A stretch of 64,000 nt of DNA, taken from positions 8,925,338 to 8,989,337 of the forward strand of contig NC_088302.1 of NCBI RefSeq assembly GCF_032854445.1. The letters run 5' to 3'. Shown piece after piece: positions 10,386 through 21,222 of this stretch (within the stretch, counting starts at the first letter, position 1; each line of letters begins with the position of its first letter). Source of the DNA: Liolophura sinensis. Its lineage: Eukaryota; Mollusca; Polyplacophora; Chitonida; Chitonidae. The notes below the pieces were generated by a model. That model was not told the origin of the DNA and did not search any database. It saw only the letters and a list, made by a program, of their open reading frames with translations. Made by a program: the position numbers and the translations under genes.

Positions 10386-13300
10386 ATTTTATGTGAAATA
10401 TTCTTTTGTAGTCGTTAACACATCGCTTTATAAACATATCCAAGCAAATACATTTAGAAAGGGGGCATTGAATTATAAGTCCAGAAGGACCATAAATTGT
10501 TTTAAATTGACTGTCAACTTGCTCACTATGCCTATTCCCAAAGATTAGATGAATGATCTGTTTATTTTCTTATTTATTTCTGGTCATTTCTGATGAATTA
10601 GTCTTGTCATTCGTGAAGAGCTGTTTGCTTGTGATTCTAATCTGTTCTCATCACGTTTTAATCATCTCTCATACAGAATAAAATAAAACTTGGCATATGG
10701 TTTGCCTCAGCTTAATTTGCAGTATGTCGCCTTCCAAATCACTTCAGCATCATCGATAGGGTCACAGTGTCCCTTTTCCTCTTCTATTCCGACAAGCAGC
10801 GCTCTCGTGTCAACTAAAACGCGGCCTTGCTAATTATGGATTCTTCATTGCGTATCTCATTTTGTGTTAGTCGTCTGTGTTCAAAATTCTACCCCATAAC
10901 ATGATTTGTAAGTGAATAAAAACAGGTGGACGTGTGAGGTCAAAATATGAGACTGTAGCCAAATTAGATGTTTCCATGCATTACAGATTTCCCGGAGGGT
11001 TTGTAGAAAGCACCCTTTATATATCCAGAGCTGTAGCGGTGACGTAATCAAAGCCTACTAGTTTATTTGTTGATTTTAATTTCCCGAGGTGCCGGGTCGT
11101 TTTGTTGGCATCGAAATGTGATTTGAATAATGAGGAAAAAACACAAGAAAATCCATTGCTGAACGTGGGTGAGTTAGTGATTGATACAGGGAGAAGAATG
11201 AGTGTTGTCGATCTATACATATGATGATGGAAATATTGTTGTGGGAGTTTAGAACAAAGAGTTAAGTTATATTTATTTGATTAGAGTGTTTTCGTATGAT
11301 TTTTATACCATTAATTGGTGTTCAGCGATATACTCAAGAATACTTCACTTAAAGTTCCACCCATGATTTGGAGGACACCGGAGAGTTGCCGTCGTTTGCC
11401 GTCATTTGCCGTCATTTGGAAAATTATTTAACTTTCACACATGCGCAAAATGGTGAATGGTAAGTTAGCTCAGTCGTACATAATGTGATTTCTCGTGAAG
11501 AACCCTGAAGAACACAATCGAGCATATATTGCCACCAAGTACGGCTCTGGTGAGATTAAAGGTAGAAGTCTCTCAAACAGCGTATGACGTATGCTTTTAC
11601 TGAACTAACAACACCTTGTGTGTTTGAGTGAGGAAAGTATCTTAGCCACGGAGCCAGTATCCAATTCGTGTGGGTATTAACGCCTCGTTGAAGAATTTTT
11701 CCTGTATATGAACGCAGTTACCAGTATAGTTCGAAGTAACTGACTCTCACTTAGCGAAACAATATGAAGTGCCTGTGGTAAGACTGTAAAAACGACGATA
11801 ACTGGTCAGTGATTTTACTGTGTTTCTAGTGGAGATCTATGATCGGACACCAGTGCCGTTATTCTATTGAGTTACCTCACTGGAATGTTCTACAGAATCC
11901 ATGGTTAATCTGCCCAACTTCTACCAGTACATGTGCATACCAAATGGTCAAAAACATGTTGACCCACCAACGACCTTGGCACACTGCAAAAACATAAGCA
12001 CTGCGAAACAAAAAATGAGATGTCGCATATTTGACGTTTTAATACTTCTACAAAATCGTATTTCTCATTGTCAGGATACATATTTTTTTCAAGTGTCCAT
12101 TCTTGTGCGTTATGCCATATGGTCAAACTATATGAACAATGAGGCAAGAATCTTTGTTCATCGCGATTACACCTTTTTCTTACTAAGTGTTTGGCAACTT
12201 CAGCTGAAAAATATTTTAACTTTTGTGTGGACCACGTGTACATGCAAATGTAGCTTGCATTTTCCTCAGCAGCATAGTTTTGGCAAACAGTTTTCAGTTC
12301 CTACAATATCAGACAAATGCTCCACACCTAGACGAGGCCAAATATAACACTGGCTAAATGTACTATAGTTTATCACCAACCTATTGTTTTTGTATGACAA
12401 TGTCATCCATATGAACTCCCCAGCTCTCAAATATTGGGTTCATTGTTTTGAATTGCGCATGCTCAACCTATAAGAAGGCAAAATGATTTAAATTTTTGTA
12501 AACAGTATCTTTATATAATGCTAGCAAACAAACCAAAACATGAAATGACTCAAAACAAGAGTAAACTCTTGTCAAAAGTCCAAAAGTCAAAACTTCAAAA
12601 CACAAATTGTGTGGTCTTCGTCGATAGGTTAATTTGGTATTTGTGGCTCTTTTTTTTTTACTTTTTTTTCGCAGATATTATACTCATTAGTCCTCATTAA
12701 AGTTTTTCTGTCTATATGACTTCAGGACATCTATGTTTTATTACGTATTCTGGTGCATCGCTTAGATTGTAGTTTTTAACGCATATATTTGTCAAATGTT
12801 TAACGTTTAACAGCACATACCACATTACGGGAGTCTCAAGTCTTTCTTCGTTCGCTTCACAAAATTACAGGAAAAAATCGCGTTGTTTGGTAAATTTACG
12901 TTGTACTGGAGTTACCTCCATTGTCAGAAGAGCGGAAGAGTTTTAGAGGGAGTTATCGAGTGTGAAGCCAGAAAACCATTATTGGTTATAAAGGTACAAT
13001 TTGTTTCCGGTCTTAAACAGCTTAAGTTTTAGGCAGAAGTCATTGCATCCTGAGACGAGTCTTATATTAAAGGATATCGTAATTAATTCTTGTGGATGCA
13101 TATACATGTTGAGTCATTCTACTTGGGTAACATCTAATTAAGGTAAATAATCATTTGTAAAAATCCAGGTGTCGACTTACTGCACAACATGTTGATTAAA
13201 ACGACACTTAAATCACCGGCTGGTGTGTTCAGAAAGCAAAATGGACGGGCTTTTAAACAATTAAAGTTGCCAAAACATACAGAATATTTTGTTTTTCCTG

Positions 13301-13854
13301 ACAGTTGTACTTTGATGGGTTTGGTAACTCAGTAACTCTCAAATTAGTCACGATTTCCGGGCTTTATGGTAAACACGTTGAAAACCTGAACACAGGCAGT
13401 CTGTACATGGTGTCTTTTCTTCGTTAGTAGATATGCTCTGGAAAAATAAAGCCTTTTACCGGACTGATATAAATTTTACAAACCGCCCCACCAACCGCCC
13501 CCCCCCCCCCCCCCAGCAATTTTATGTACACTACATTTAATTCGCAGTATTTTTTTTTTTTTGCATTTGTTTCATGTTTTAAGTATTTATTGCCTTTAAA
13601 TTTGACAGCCATGCAATTTGCAGGTTTACGGCACTATATCCAGTCTACTGCTTAAGGACTCGTACACTTATGATGGCTGGGCATTTAGTCAGAAACCCTA
13701 TGTGGTGTAGTCTGTGGCAGACGACACTTACGTGCCCGGGCTCAGAATATCACTTTACCCAGTCAAGTGAATTCTTTTGTGGTGTAAAACACAAGTAATT
13801 GCTATCATTTGTTCAATATATATACTGTACTATGGGTCATAAATTATTGTTAAA
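10386..13854. other. Unassigned AT-rich DNA
   Basis: No domain, SINE or unit sequence recognised. A 148-codon plus frame (11,901-12,347) overlaps a 112-codon minus frame; neither has recognisable motifs and both look like chance. A short run of TTGCCGTC repeats is at about 11,392-11,420. Confidence 0.5.
13498..13562. repeat. C17 and T13 homopolymer tracts
   Basis: Seventeen C residues at 13,498-13,514 and thirteen T residues at 13,550-13,562. On the other strand they cause a glycine-rich artefact frame. Lengths may be unreliable in the assembly. Confidence 0.9.
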
Positions 13855-13975
13855 TCTGCGGATGGTCGTGGGTTTCCCCGGGCTCTGCCCGGTATCCTCC
13901 CACCATAATGCTGGCCGCCGTCGTATAACTGAAATGTTCTTGAGTACGGTGTAAAACTCCAATCAAATAAATAAA
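13855..13975 (+). mobile_element. SINE-1 3' half
   Basis: It contains CTGCGGATGGTCGTGGGTTT, CATAATGCTGGCCGCCGTCG and the terminal GTTCTTGAGTACGG with an AAATAAATAAA-like tail. The tRNA head is missing. It forms the left edge of the tandem array and is followed by the X repeat, the same order as at 18,045-18,605. Confidence 0.8.
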
Positions 13976-14164
13976 TTATTGCTATTCTAATATTCCTATC
14001 CCAAAGTTTTGGTTCAAAAATGTGTTATAGGGAAAGAAAACTTTAAAAAATGACACTGTTGACTGAAAAGAGCACATTATTTTTCTATCAGGTGATACCT
14101 GCTGCATAATTTTGCGATTTTTCCTCTCCATACAAAGACATTTTGGCATACAAGTGAAGACAAT

Positions 14165-14585
14165 TTATGACGTTGCGCATGGATTAAATTAATTTTAAAG
14201 ATTGAGCCATTATCTGAATAGATAAATCGCAAATAGATTAATGTTCACATGTATGAACATTTAAAAACACATATATATGTATGTCAACAGCATATGTTCA
14301 GCACATAACGACGGCTTAGTGAGAAGAGTTTCTGCTCTATAAACACCCGCATTCAATTCCCAGTCATGTCATACTCATGCAGATTTAGTACTTAATTCTG
14401 CTTAAGCCATGGTGCTAGATGGCGTATGATTGGCTACTGTTTATACATTTACATGAACAGTTACAATACACTAACAAGGTAAACTGACAAGAGGCCGTAT
14501 ATCACAGGTTACTGGTGCCAATTTGTCAACTGTCACACTATCGCCGCTGCCCTGGATTTACTCTCAGTTCTGTGCGTCTTTGCAG
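14165..14585 (+). repeat. Dispersed repeat X, tRNA-like head
   Basis: It matches 18,215-18,605 and 30,295-30,475. Shared stretches are TAGTACTTAATTCTGCTTAA, GGTGCTAGATGGCGTATGAT and AACTGACAAGAGGCCGTAT. The segment GACGGCTTAGTGAGAAGAG to GCATTCAATTCCCAG looks like a worn tRNA with A- and B-box spacing. It may therefore be another SINE; that is inference. Confidence 0.6.
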
Positions 14586-14587
14586 TA

Positions 14588-15455
14588 TTGTATCCCCGAT
14601 CCTTCTCTTTTACTAAACAGTATATTGATGACCTGCCAGCTTTAAAAAAATTCATATATATATCAAGGGCTGTGGAAAATATTTACCCACGACGTATTGC
14701 TCTCCAAATGATGCATCTTATCTGGATCTATATTGGCACAAAGTCCAAAATGGTTTCATTTCTCGCAGACATTACGAAAAGAGGGATAGTTTCAATTTTG
14801 ACATTGTAAATTCTCCAGCAATGAACGAATGTTCTGCAAATGACATGTACATGTCTCGCCATTTGCCATTTTTTAGATCCTGCTTGTTGCGTGATGATTT
14901 CAATAAACATCACAAGTCATTACAGCAAAAACTAGTGTGTCAAGGTTATTCCATCAACCGCCTTCACAAGTTTCTTAAGTTTTACAATGAGTATAATTTT
15001 CATGTAAGTAAATATGGACAGAGCGTCCAGAATCTCTGACGCTCTGCGTCACGATTGTGTCTAATTCCGCTTAATCCCGGGATTAGGGGACTGCACATTC
15101 ATCGTGTTGAACTAGATCATCACGTTGCATATATAACAGTTGAACAATCAAAGCGCAACTGAGATACATTTTCAGCATGATGATTTTGCCATCGACAACT
15201 GGTATTCTAGCATGGTAAACGATTTGAATACTGATTTCACTCAGTCTCGTAGAACATACCTTGCGTCTTTCCAGCATCACTGAAAACTGTTGACTGCTTC
15301 TCTTTGCGTGATTATGTCATATTTTCGTACTTTATATACTTTCTTAGTTCTGGTGGTGTGTGTTATACGTCGTTTTGGGAACTGGCCTTGCGATTATTGA
15401 CCGGGAACGTGCTTTATGGTTGAGCTAGTATACGAATGGACGTCTGAGCTGTATG
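14588..15455 (+). pseudogene. PLE-A copy: decayed reverse transcriptase 3' half and tail (unit 1)
   Basis: The plus strand gives KQYIDDLPAL at about 14,617, the YxDD catalytic box of the reverse transcriptase, then blocks of the thumb side in shifted frames: ASYLDLYWHKVQNG, EKRDSFNFDIVNS and, at 14,940-15,036, RLHKFLKFYNEYNFHVSKYG followed by a stop. Several frameshifts break it. The non-coding tail follows and ends near the CGAATGGACGTCTGAG stretch. It is 5'-truncated, as is usual for target-primed retroelements. Confidence 0.75.
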
Positions 15456-18044
15456 TCTTTAATCATCACATACATTTTTCTGTTGATATATTTCTAGTAA
15501 GCTTGTCGCTATACGCAGGCGAGGTCGTTGAGGAGGCGGGGGTGGTCGCTGGTGGCTGCTGACCATAAACCTAGCTTTAATTGCACATGTATAGCCGCAA
15601 TTTTCTGAATTACCGCGTTAAATACTATTAAAAAATAAACAAACACACACACATATACATTAGTCATAAAGTCAATTAGATAGTCATTCAAGCAATCAAT
15701 CAACTTCCACTTTGAAGTACGGGAGAAGCGTTCCAAATAAGCGACAGTCCTGGTTAAATCCTATTGTGTTATGCCAAAGGGTTTTAAATGTTGCTAACGG
15801 TATCTTCTTGGAACTTACCAATCGTACCAAAGAAAACGTACGACATTTCCTAGGGACGATGGGGCATACCGTGAGTTGATATAGTGTATAATGTAGTGTC
15901 TTTTGCACAATAGTTTAGTTTGGGTGTGCCCTGGACCCTGTCGATACGGTTCTCCCTGAAGTAGAAACAGTATATCGGGAATATGCTGAAAATGTCTTAA
16001 TGTATGTATCATATTGTTTATATGCTGTTTCTAAATCCTTAGTTTACGTGCTCACTCAACTGCTTCCAGCCTACCTATTGCAATTTGTATCGCACCTTGT
16101 ACTTGGTCATCAGAAACTCGGTCAATGGTATATTAAAACCATTCAAGCGTTAAGTAAGGATGGGAGATGTTATCCTTAATTACATACTTGAACGAGTTTT
16201 CTTCATTTGAATGTACTTAATCAAATTAAAATAAGTTAATTAACACAGGATTCGAAGGATTTGCTGCTTTTAAACAGCTCTACCTGTATGATGGTAGTTA
16301 AATAAAACCATGCGCAAACGACGCATGTTTTGGCCACTTCAGTGGGTTCATCTAGTTCGACATTAGACTTTATACCGACAAAACTGCATATCGAGGAAAA
16401 ACGTACTCGCTTAATGAAGTTGATGGGTAAAGTCGTTGTCGAACAAGATATACAGCATAGCACACAATCATTTCAGGTTGGAGCTATCTCTTTCTTCCTC
16501 ATCTTCATAAATATAAAGAGCAAGTGTCAGTCGTTTAGCTCCAAAGCTGGACACTGTTTTAAATGTTTGTTATGACAACTGAAGACAGATCTTTACAATA
16601 GGTGGATTCTAACACATAAACTGAATAAATTATCAGCATCACAGGTGATCTCTTTCTTATCTCTTTTTTAACGTTTAGCATCGCCGTATTCAGATAGGTT
16701 AATGATTTAACGCTTCTGAACAGTTTTAGGGAAATTGACCGAATTTTTCAACGTACCAGACACAAATGACGTTGTTGGTTCTAAATGCATTGACGTTTCC
16801 AATTACAGCTTGTCACTGGCCAGGAAGCCATCTCCCGTAACAATTTGTGTTCCCCCAACTGGCCTGTGTTGACTTCTACTGAAGCTCAAGGATTTCTTTA
16901 CAGATTTGCCTCTGATCTGGACTCGTTAAAACATTTGGATTATCATTACTAACAACAGAGATGAACTGATCTTTCAGTATACCCCATGGCGCTAAGTGCA
17001 CAGGATACTGACCGCATTAAACTTTCGTGACCCGATTAATATAGCCTTGTCGAGTTGCAGGAGAAGCTGTTAAAGCGTGCGGTCGGACGGTGCTGTCTTA
17101 TTCAAGTTCGGTGTAGAGTTATTCGGCTGACTTTATTCCACGGCCGGGGAACAATGATTTTAAGATAATGGTTGGTGAGAAACACATTTGTTAGGTCGCG
17201 CTGGTGTTTTAGAACAGTGTTCAAAAAAGAATCTGTCTTGACATAGGCCTATTCATAATGCGGCTGACACCACAGATACAATGGTGAAGGTGTTTCATCA
17301 TGTAATTTTCCTGGCCCCACAACTGCTCTCATGTCAATAAACTGTATCAGCCAGCCTGCCTTATGCAGTTTATATCGCTACTATATGTGTTGAATAAAAA
17401 ATATCCTTTAGTTACTTTCAGCAAGCTATAGCTACCTTAATACCGTAGTGAGCATCGTGATTTATGGCTCAGTTTAGGGAAATGTAATCATAGCGTTTCC
17501 GCTTGTAATAACTGACTGTCTTTGAATGTTTAATATGGCTCCTCCTTCTATCGATTTCCAAGCTAAAAGGTGACATTGCATTGGCACTCTGCTTCGGAAT
17601 AATGAGGCTCCGAGTAAATTCAATAATGACTTATGTTCGCCAAAACATCATTACAGTTTTTTTCCAATTTTTCCCTTTACAACGCAGAAATTTTACCCAA
17701 GTTTAAAGTCTTTGATTCTAAAACCATCAGATCATTTGCTTATAAGGCTATGCCATTTTACATTACGTTTGTGTGCTGTTAGCTAATTGTAACATTGGCT
17801 TATTGATTCTTGGACTTATTAATTCGTTGTCTCATTGATCCAATGCCCCACTGATGCCGCGGTGTATACGGACCTGCCAACCAAATGATTTCTTCATGTA
17901 TTCGTATCTTGAATATCAGTATGCCTGTGTAAACGGATATTTTGACATGTGACGTCTAAGTGTTATTTTTCAGGTCACATTCAACTCCGTCAGAATATCT
18001 GCGAAACAACATTACATAATCTTTATTTTTACCCATCATTCACT

Positions 18045-18095
18045 GAAATAGTCTTGAGCACGGTGTAAAACAACAATCAAATAAATAAATTATTG
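18045..18095 (+). mobile_element. SINE-1 3' end fragment
   Basis: CACTGAAATAGTCTTGAGCA and GGTGTAAAACAACAATCAAA form the SINE-1 tail. It is followed by the same sequence that follows the tail at 13,975, which marks it as the duplicate left edge of the next unit. Confidence 0.7.
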
Positions 18096-18214
18096 CTATC
18101 CTAGTCCTGCTTACTCCAAAGTTTTGGTTCAAACTATCTGAAACATTTGACATATAATGTATAGGGTTATCAAAAAAACGTTTGGGACAAAGTCGCACAG
18201 CCTAATATAAACGT

Positions 18215-18605
18215 TTTGGCATACAAGTGGAGGCAATTTATGACGTTACTTCTAGATTAAATCAATGAATTTTAGAGATTAAGAGCCGTTATCTGAATAG
18301 ATCAGCAGTGCAACTAACAGCTATCAATGCCGTTTATAGGTAAGTCGCAAAATAGACATGTACGGTTTAAACACACATATATATATATGTATGTAAGCAG
18401 TATATGTTCAGGAGATTACGACGCTTAGTGACTAGAGTTTCTGCTCTATAAACACCCGCGTTCAATTCCAGTCATGTCATACTCATGCAGATTTAGTACT
18501 TAATTCTGCTTAAGCCATGGTGCTAGATGGCGTATGATTGGCTACTGTTTATGCATTTACATGAACAGTTACAATACACTAAGGAGGTAAACTGACAAGA
18601 GGTAA
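18215..18605 (+). repeat. Dispersed repeat X
   Basis: Nearly the same as 14,165-14,510, including TTTCTGCTCTATAAACACCC and TACATGAACAGTTACAATAC. It stops abruptly at GACAAGAGG, where the inverted block begins. Confidence 0.65.
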
Positions 18606-20165
18606 ATACGGTAAATAATTTATTCGTGCTGCCATCATGAAATATTTACCTTATCATATAGTCGTTGGATTTTTGGGTGGGGGAAGCCGGTAAAAGTAAA
18701 TGATCCTTCTTCAGGCACCTTTGGAAACACCCTTACTGACAAAGAATTTGAAATAAGAAAACATTTTATTGAGGTAGAAAGGAAACAATATGTGTATGCC
18801 GATCTCTTTCGCCACAATAGTTCATCAGATCAACATCACACATACCAAGTGTAGTTCTGACGTCCAAAGGAAATGCAATGTCAAGTATTAAGAAAAACTC
18901 TTATTCTGTATGTAAATTACGGAGTGGTGATGATCTCACAAAAGGGTATTACGCTGCTTATACTCATCATTCATAACCTTGCATGAACCTGTGCGTCTAC
19001 AAAATTTTATGCTATAGATGGCCTGTCTCTGTCGTTCGTGTTCATGCATGGTGAGAGCAAAATGATTTAAACACTTTGGTGATAATGTCCATGGAGTCAG
19101 CCACATTACAAATAGGCCTATATCAAGACCGATTCGGCTCGGATATTGTTATAAAGCATTGGCGCGGCCTAACAAATGTGCTTCCGGCCAGGCATTATCT
19201 GGAAATCATTGTTCCCTGGCTGTGAAATAAAACTAGGTGTATAACTCGACACCGCGACTGAATAAGACAGACATCGTCCTTTGGTCACAGGTTTTAACGG
19301 CTTCTCCTGGAACTCGACAATCGTTTTACCTTAATCGAGCCACGAATGTCCATTCCGGCCAGTATCCGGGGCATTTAGCGCCACGGGGAATAGCGGTAGG
19401 GCAATTGGCCCCTGTTGTTAGTAATCAAAGTCCATTTATTTAACGAGTCCAGCTCAGAGGTAAATCTGCAGAGTAGTCTCTCCGTCTAGTATAATCTCGA
19501 ATGTTTATGCACTAAATGTGAACATTTTGAGCAAGTGAGTGGTGTAGAGTTAAACACAGACTACATTAAACATAGAGAGTGAAGTCGATATTGGCGGATA
19601 TTCAATAAAAGTCAACGCAGATCAATTCGAGAGAACAAAAATTGTAAACTGCAATTTGAAAAGCCAATGCATTTAGAAACGACAACTTCATTGGTGTCTG
19701 CCACATTGAGAGATTCGATCCATTTGCCAAAAACAATTATCAACCACGAAATCATCACCAGTCTGAGTAAGAGCATACGCAACGTGACAAAATGTCATTA
19801 TAGCTAACAGTATGGATGTGGATGCTCTGTCTATAAAGTTCAGGGAGCCCAATTGGACGAGGTTTTTAGCGCAATGACACAGTGGGCTCTAACGAATGCG
19901 GTCGCTGTGAGTCCAGGTCATGCTGGTTTCCTCTCCGGTCGCAGGCGAGAAAGTCAACAAAGTGTGGATAGTCGTGAGTTTCCCCCAGGCTCTTCACGGT
20001 TTCCTCACACCATAATAATTCGTACAGGGTAAATATTCTTGAGAACAGCTTTAAAAACCAATCAAATAAAGAAATATATAACATTCTTGGATGTTCAGTT
20101 TTTATCTCAACAGATTGCCTATGACACAGCGTTTTGGATAGTTTCCTCTCTTGTAAAAGAGTATT
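18606..20165 (-). repeat. Left arm of a 1.5-kb inverted pair
   Basis: Read on the minus strand it follows 51,490-53,022 from end to end. Shared landmarks include the S6 marker block (19,130-19,290), the S5-related block, the stretch GAGTAAGAGCATACGCAACG, and a SINE-1 at the same internal place. It interrupts unit 2. Confidence 0.85.
19855..20085 (+). mobile_element. SINE-1, diverged, inside the inverted block
   Basis: It has GCGGTCGCTGTGAGTCCAGG, CTCTCCGGTCGCAGG and an ending with AAATATTCTTGAGA. The tRNA head is eroded. The reversed copy at 51,570-51,810 occupies the equivalent spot of the other inverted arm, so this SINE inserted before the inverted duplication formed. Confidence 0.8.
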
Positions 20166-21163
20166 GCACCTAGGGGAGTTCATTAAAAAAAACCTTTGGT
20201 TCCTTTCAGGGAAGCTATATACTACAACAATACTGTAGTAAGCATCATGATTGATAGCTCAGTTTGAAAATGTAATTTTGGTGCTTTGGCCTGTGAAAGC
20301 TGACTGTGTTAGAGTATTTAATATGGCTACACATTCCATCGATTTCCAAGCTAAAATGTGTCATTAAATTGCCTCTCTGTTTCGGAATAATGAGTCTCCG
20401 AGTACAAATGTCGCAATAAGGACTGACGTCCACGAATACATCCACGCAGGCTTTCATCTGATCTTTTACCCTTTGTTTGGGAAAGCATCAAACCATTTCC
20501 CATCAAAGCTAGGGCCATGTTACATCACGTATGTGTGCTATTAAATTCATGAAGGCTCAACACAGAGCAACGCCGTCTTCTCGATTGTGCTGCGTAAGAA
20601 CGGATTTGTAGGCTGCGCCATCAAAGAAATCGGATGGACTTTCTCATGGTCTGGCTAAAATACCAGCAGGAAATCTTCCGTGGGCCTGCAACGATCGAGT
20701 TACGTGGTAGGAATTGACCTGAATCAAAGTTGAGAATAACTTCCTTACACTATTAGATCTACAACATTTCGATGATTTATTGTCTCCCACAAAGAGAGCC
20801 AACGGTTTGAAACAGCGAGCCGTAATCAATGGCGGAAGCAAGACCTTGCTCCACGCACTGCTTCTGGAGTGAAGAAAACATGTCCAGACGGATTCTCCGC
20901 AGATTTGAATATCCAAGCGTAATTGGTCAGTCTGGGGAGGCACACCAAGCGCAACAAATCACATTATGTTTCTCGTACCAATGTACGCCAATTTAAATTA
21001 CAGCGGGACCTAGAAACCTCAGCTTTACTCCTCTGTACTTCACGTAAGCACCATTGATCCATGTACTCGGTAGTATCTCAACCATCAGCAAAACAGCGCT
21101 GTAATCAAACTGTAACTCTGTATTTCATTATGAAGACTTGTACGTGATCATCAGAATCCCGGA

Positions 21164-21222
21164 ATGAATGAATGATTATGGCTTAACGCCACATCGCCAA
21201 TATTTCAGCCATATCGTGACGA
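21164..21222 (-). mobile_element. SINE-3 tail insertion (59 bp) with 12-bp target-site duplication
   Basis: On the minus strand it reads CGATATGGCTGAAATATTGG, GATGTGGCGTTAAGCC and a CATTCATTCATT tail, a SINE 3' end common in molluscs. CAGAATCCCGGA flanks it on both sides (21,152-21,163 and 21,223-21,234). Unit 5 at about 39,195 has the uninterrupted sequence. It is a heavily 5'-truncated but clean insertion. Confidence 0.8.

Larger units (their letters stand above)
13855..18044 (+). repeat. Array unit 1
   Basis: Order: SINE-1 tail (13,855), X (14,165-14,585), PLE-A (14,588-15,455), S0 (15,456-16,030, with an internal deletion), S3 (16,130-16,570), S5 (16,600-16,905), S6 (16,970-17,440), S7 (17,440-17,780), S8 (17,780-18,040). 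S1, S2, S4 and the reversed SINE are missing, which makes this the shortest of the direct units. Confidence 0.8.

Noticed and set aside
11901-12347. 148-codon plus frame as a gene
   Set aside because: It overlaps a 112-codon minus frame, lacks any recognisable domain and lies in AT-rich unassigned DNA.
20644-20943. S2 minus frame (LLPPLITARCFKPL) as a conserved exon
   Set aside because: It is open in units 2, 3 and 7 but the unit-5 copy is open in another frame, so no one frame is kept.
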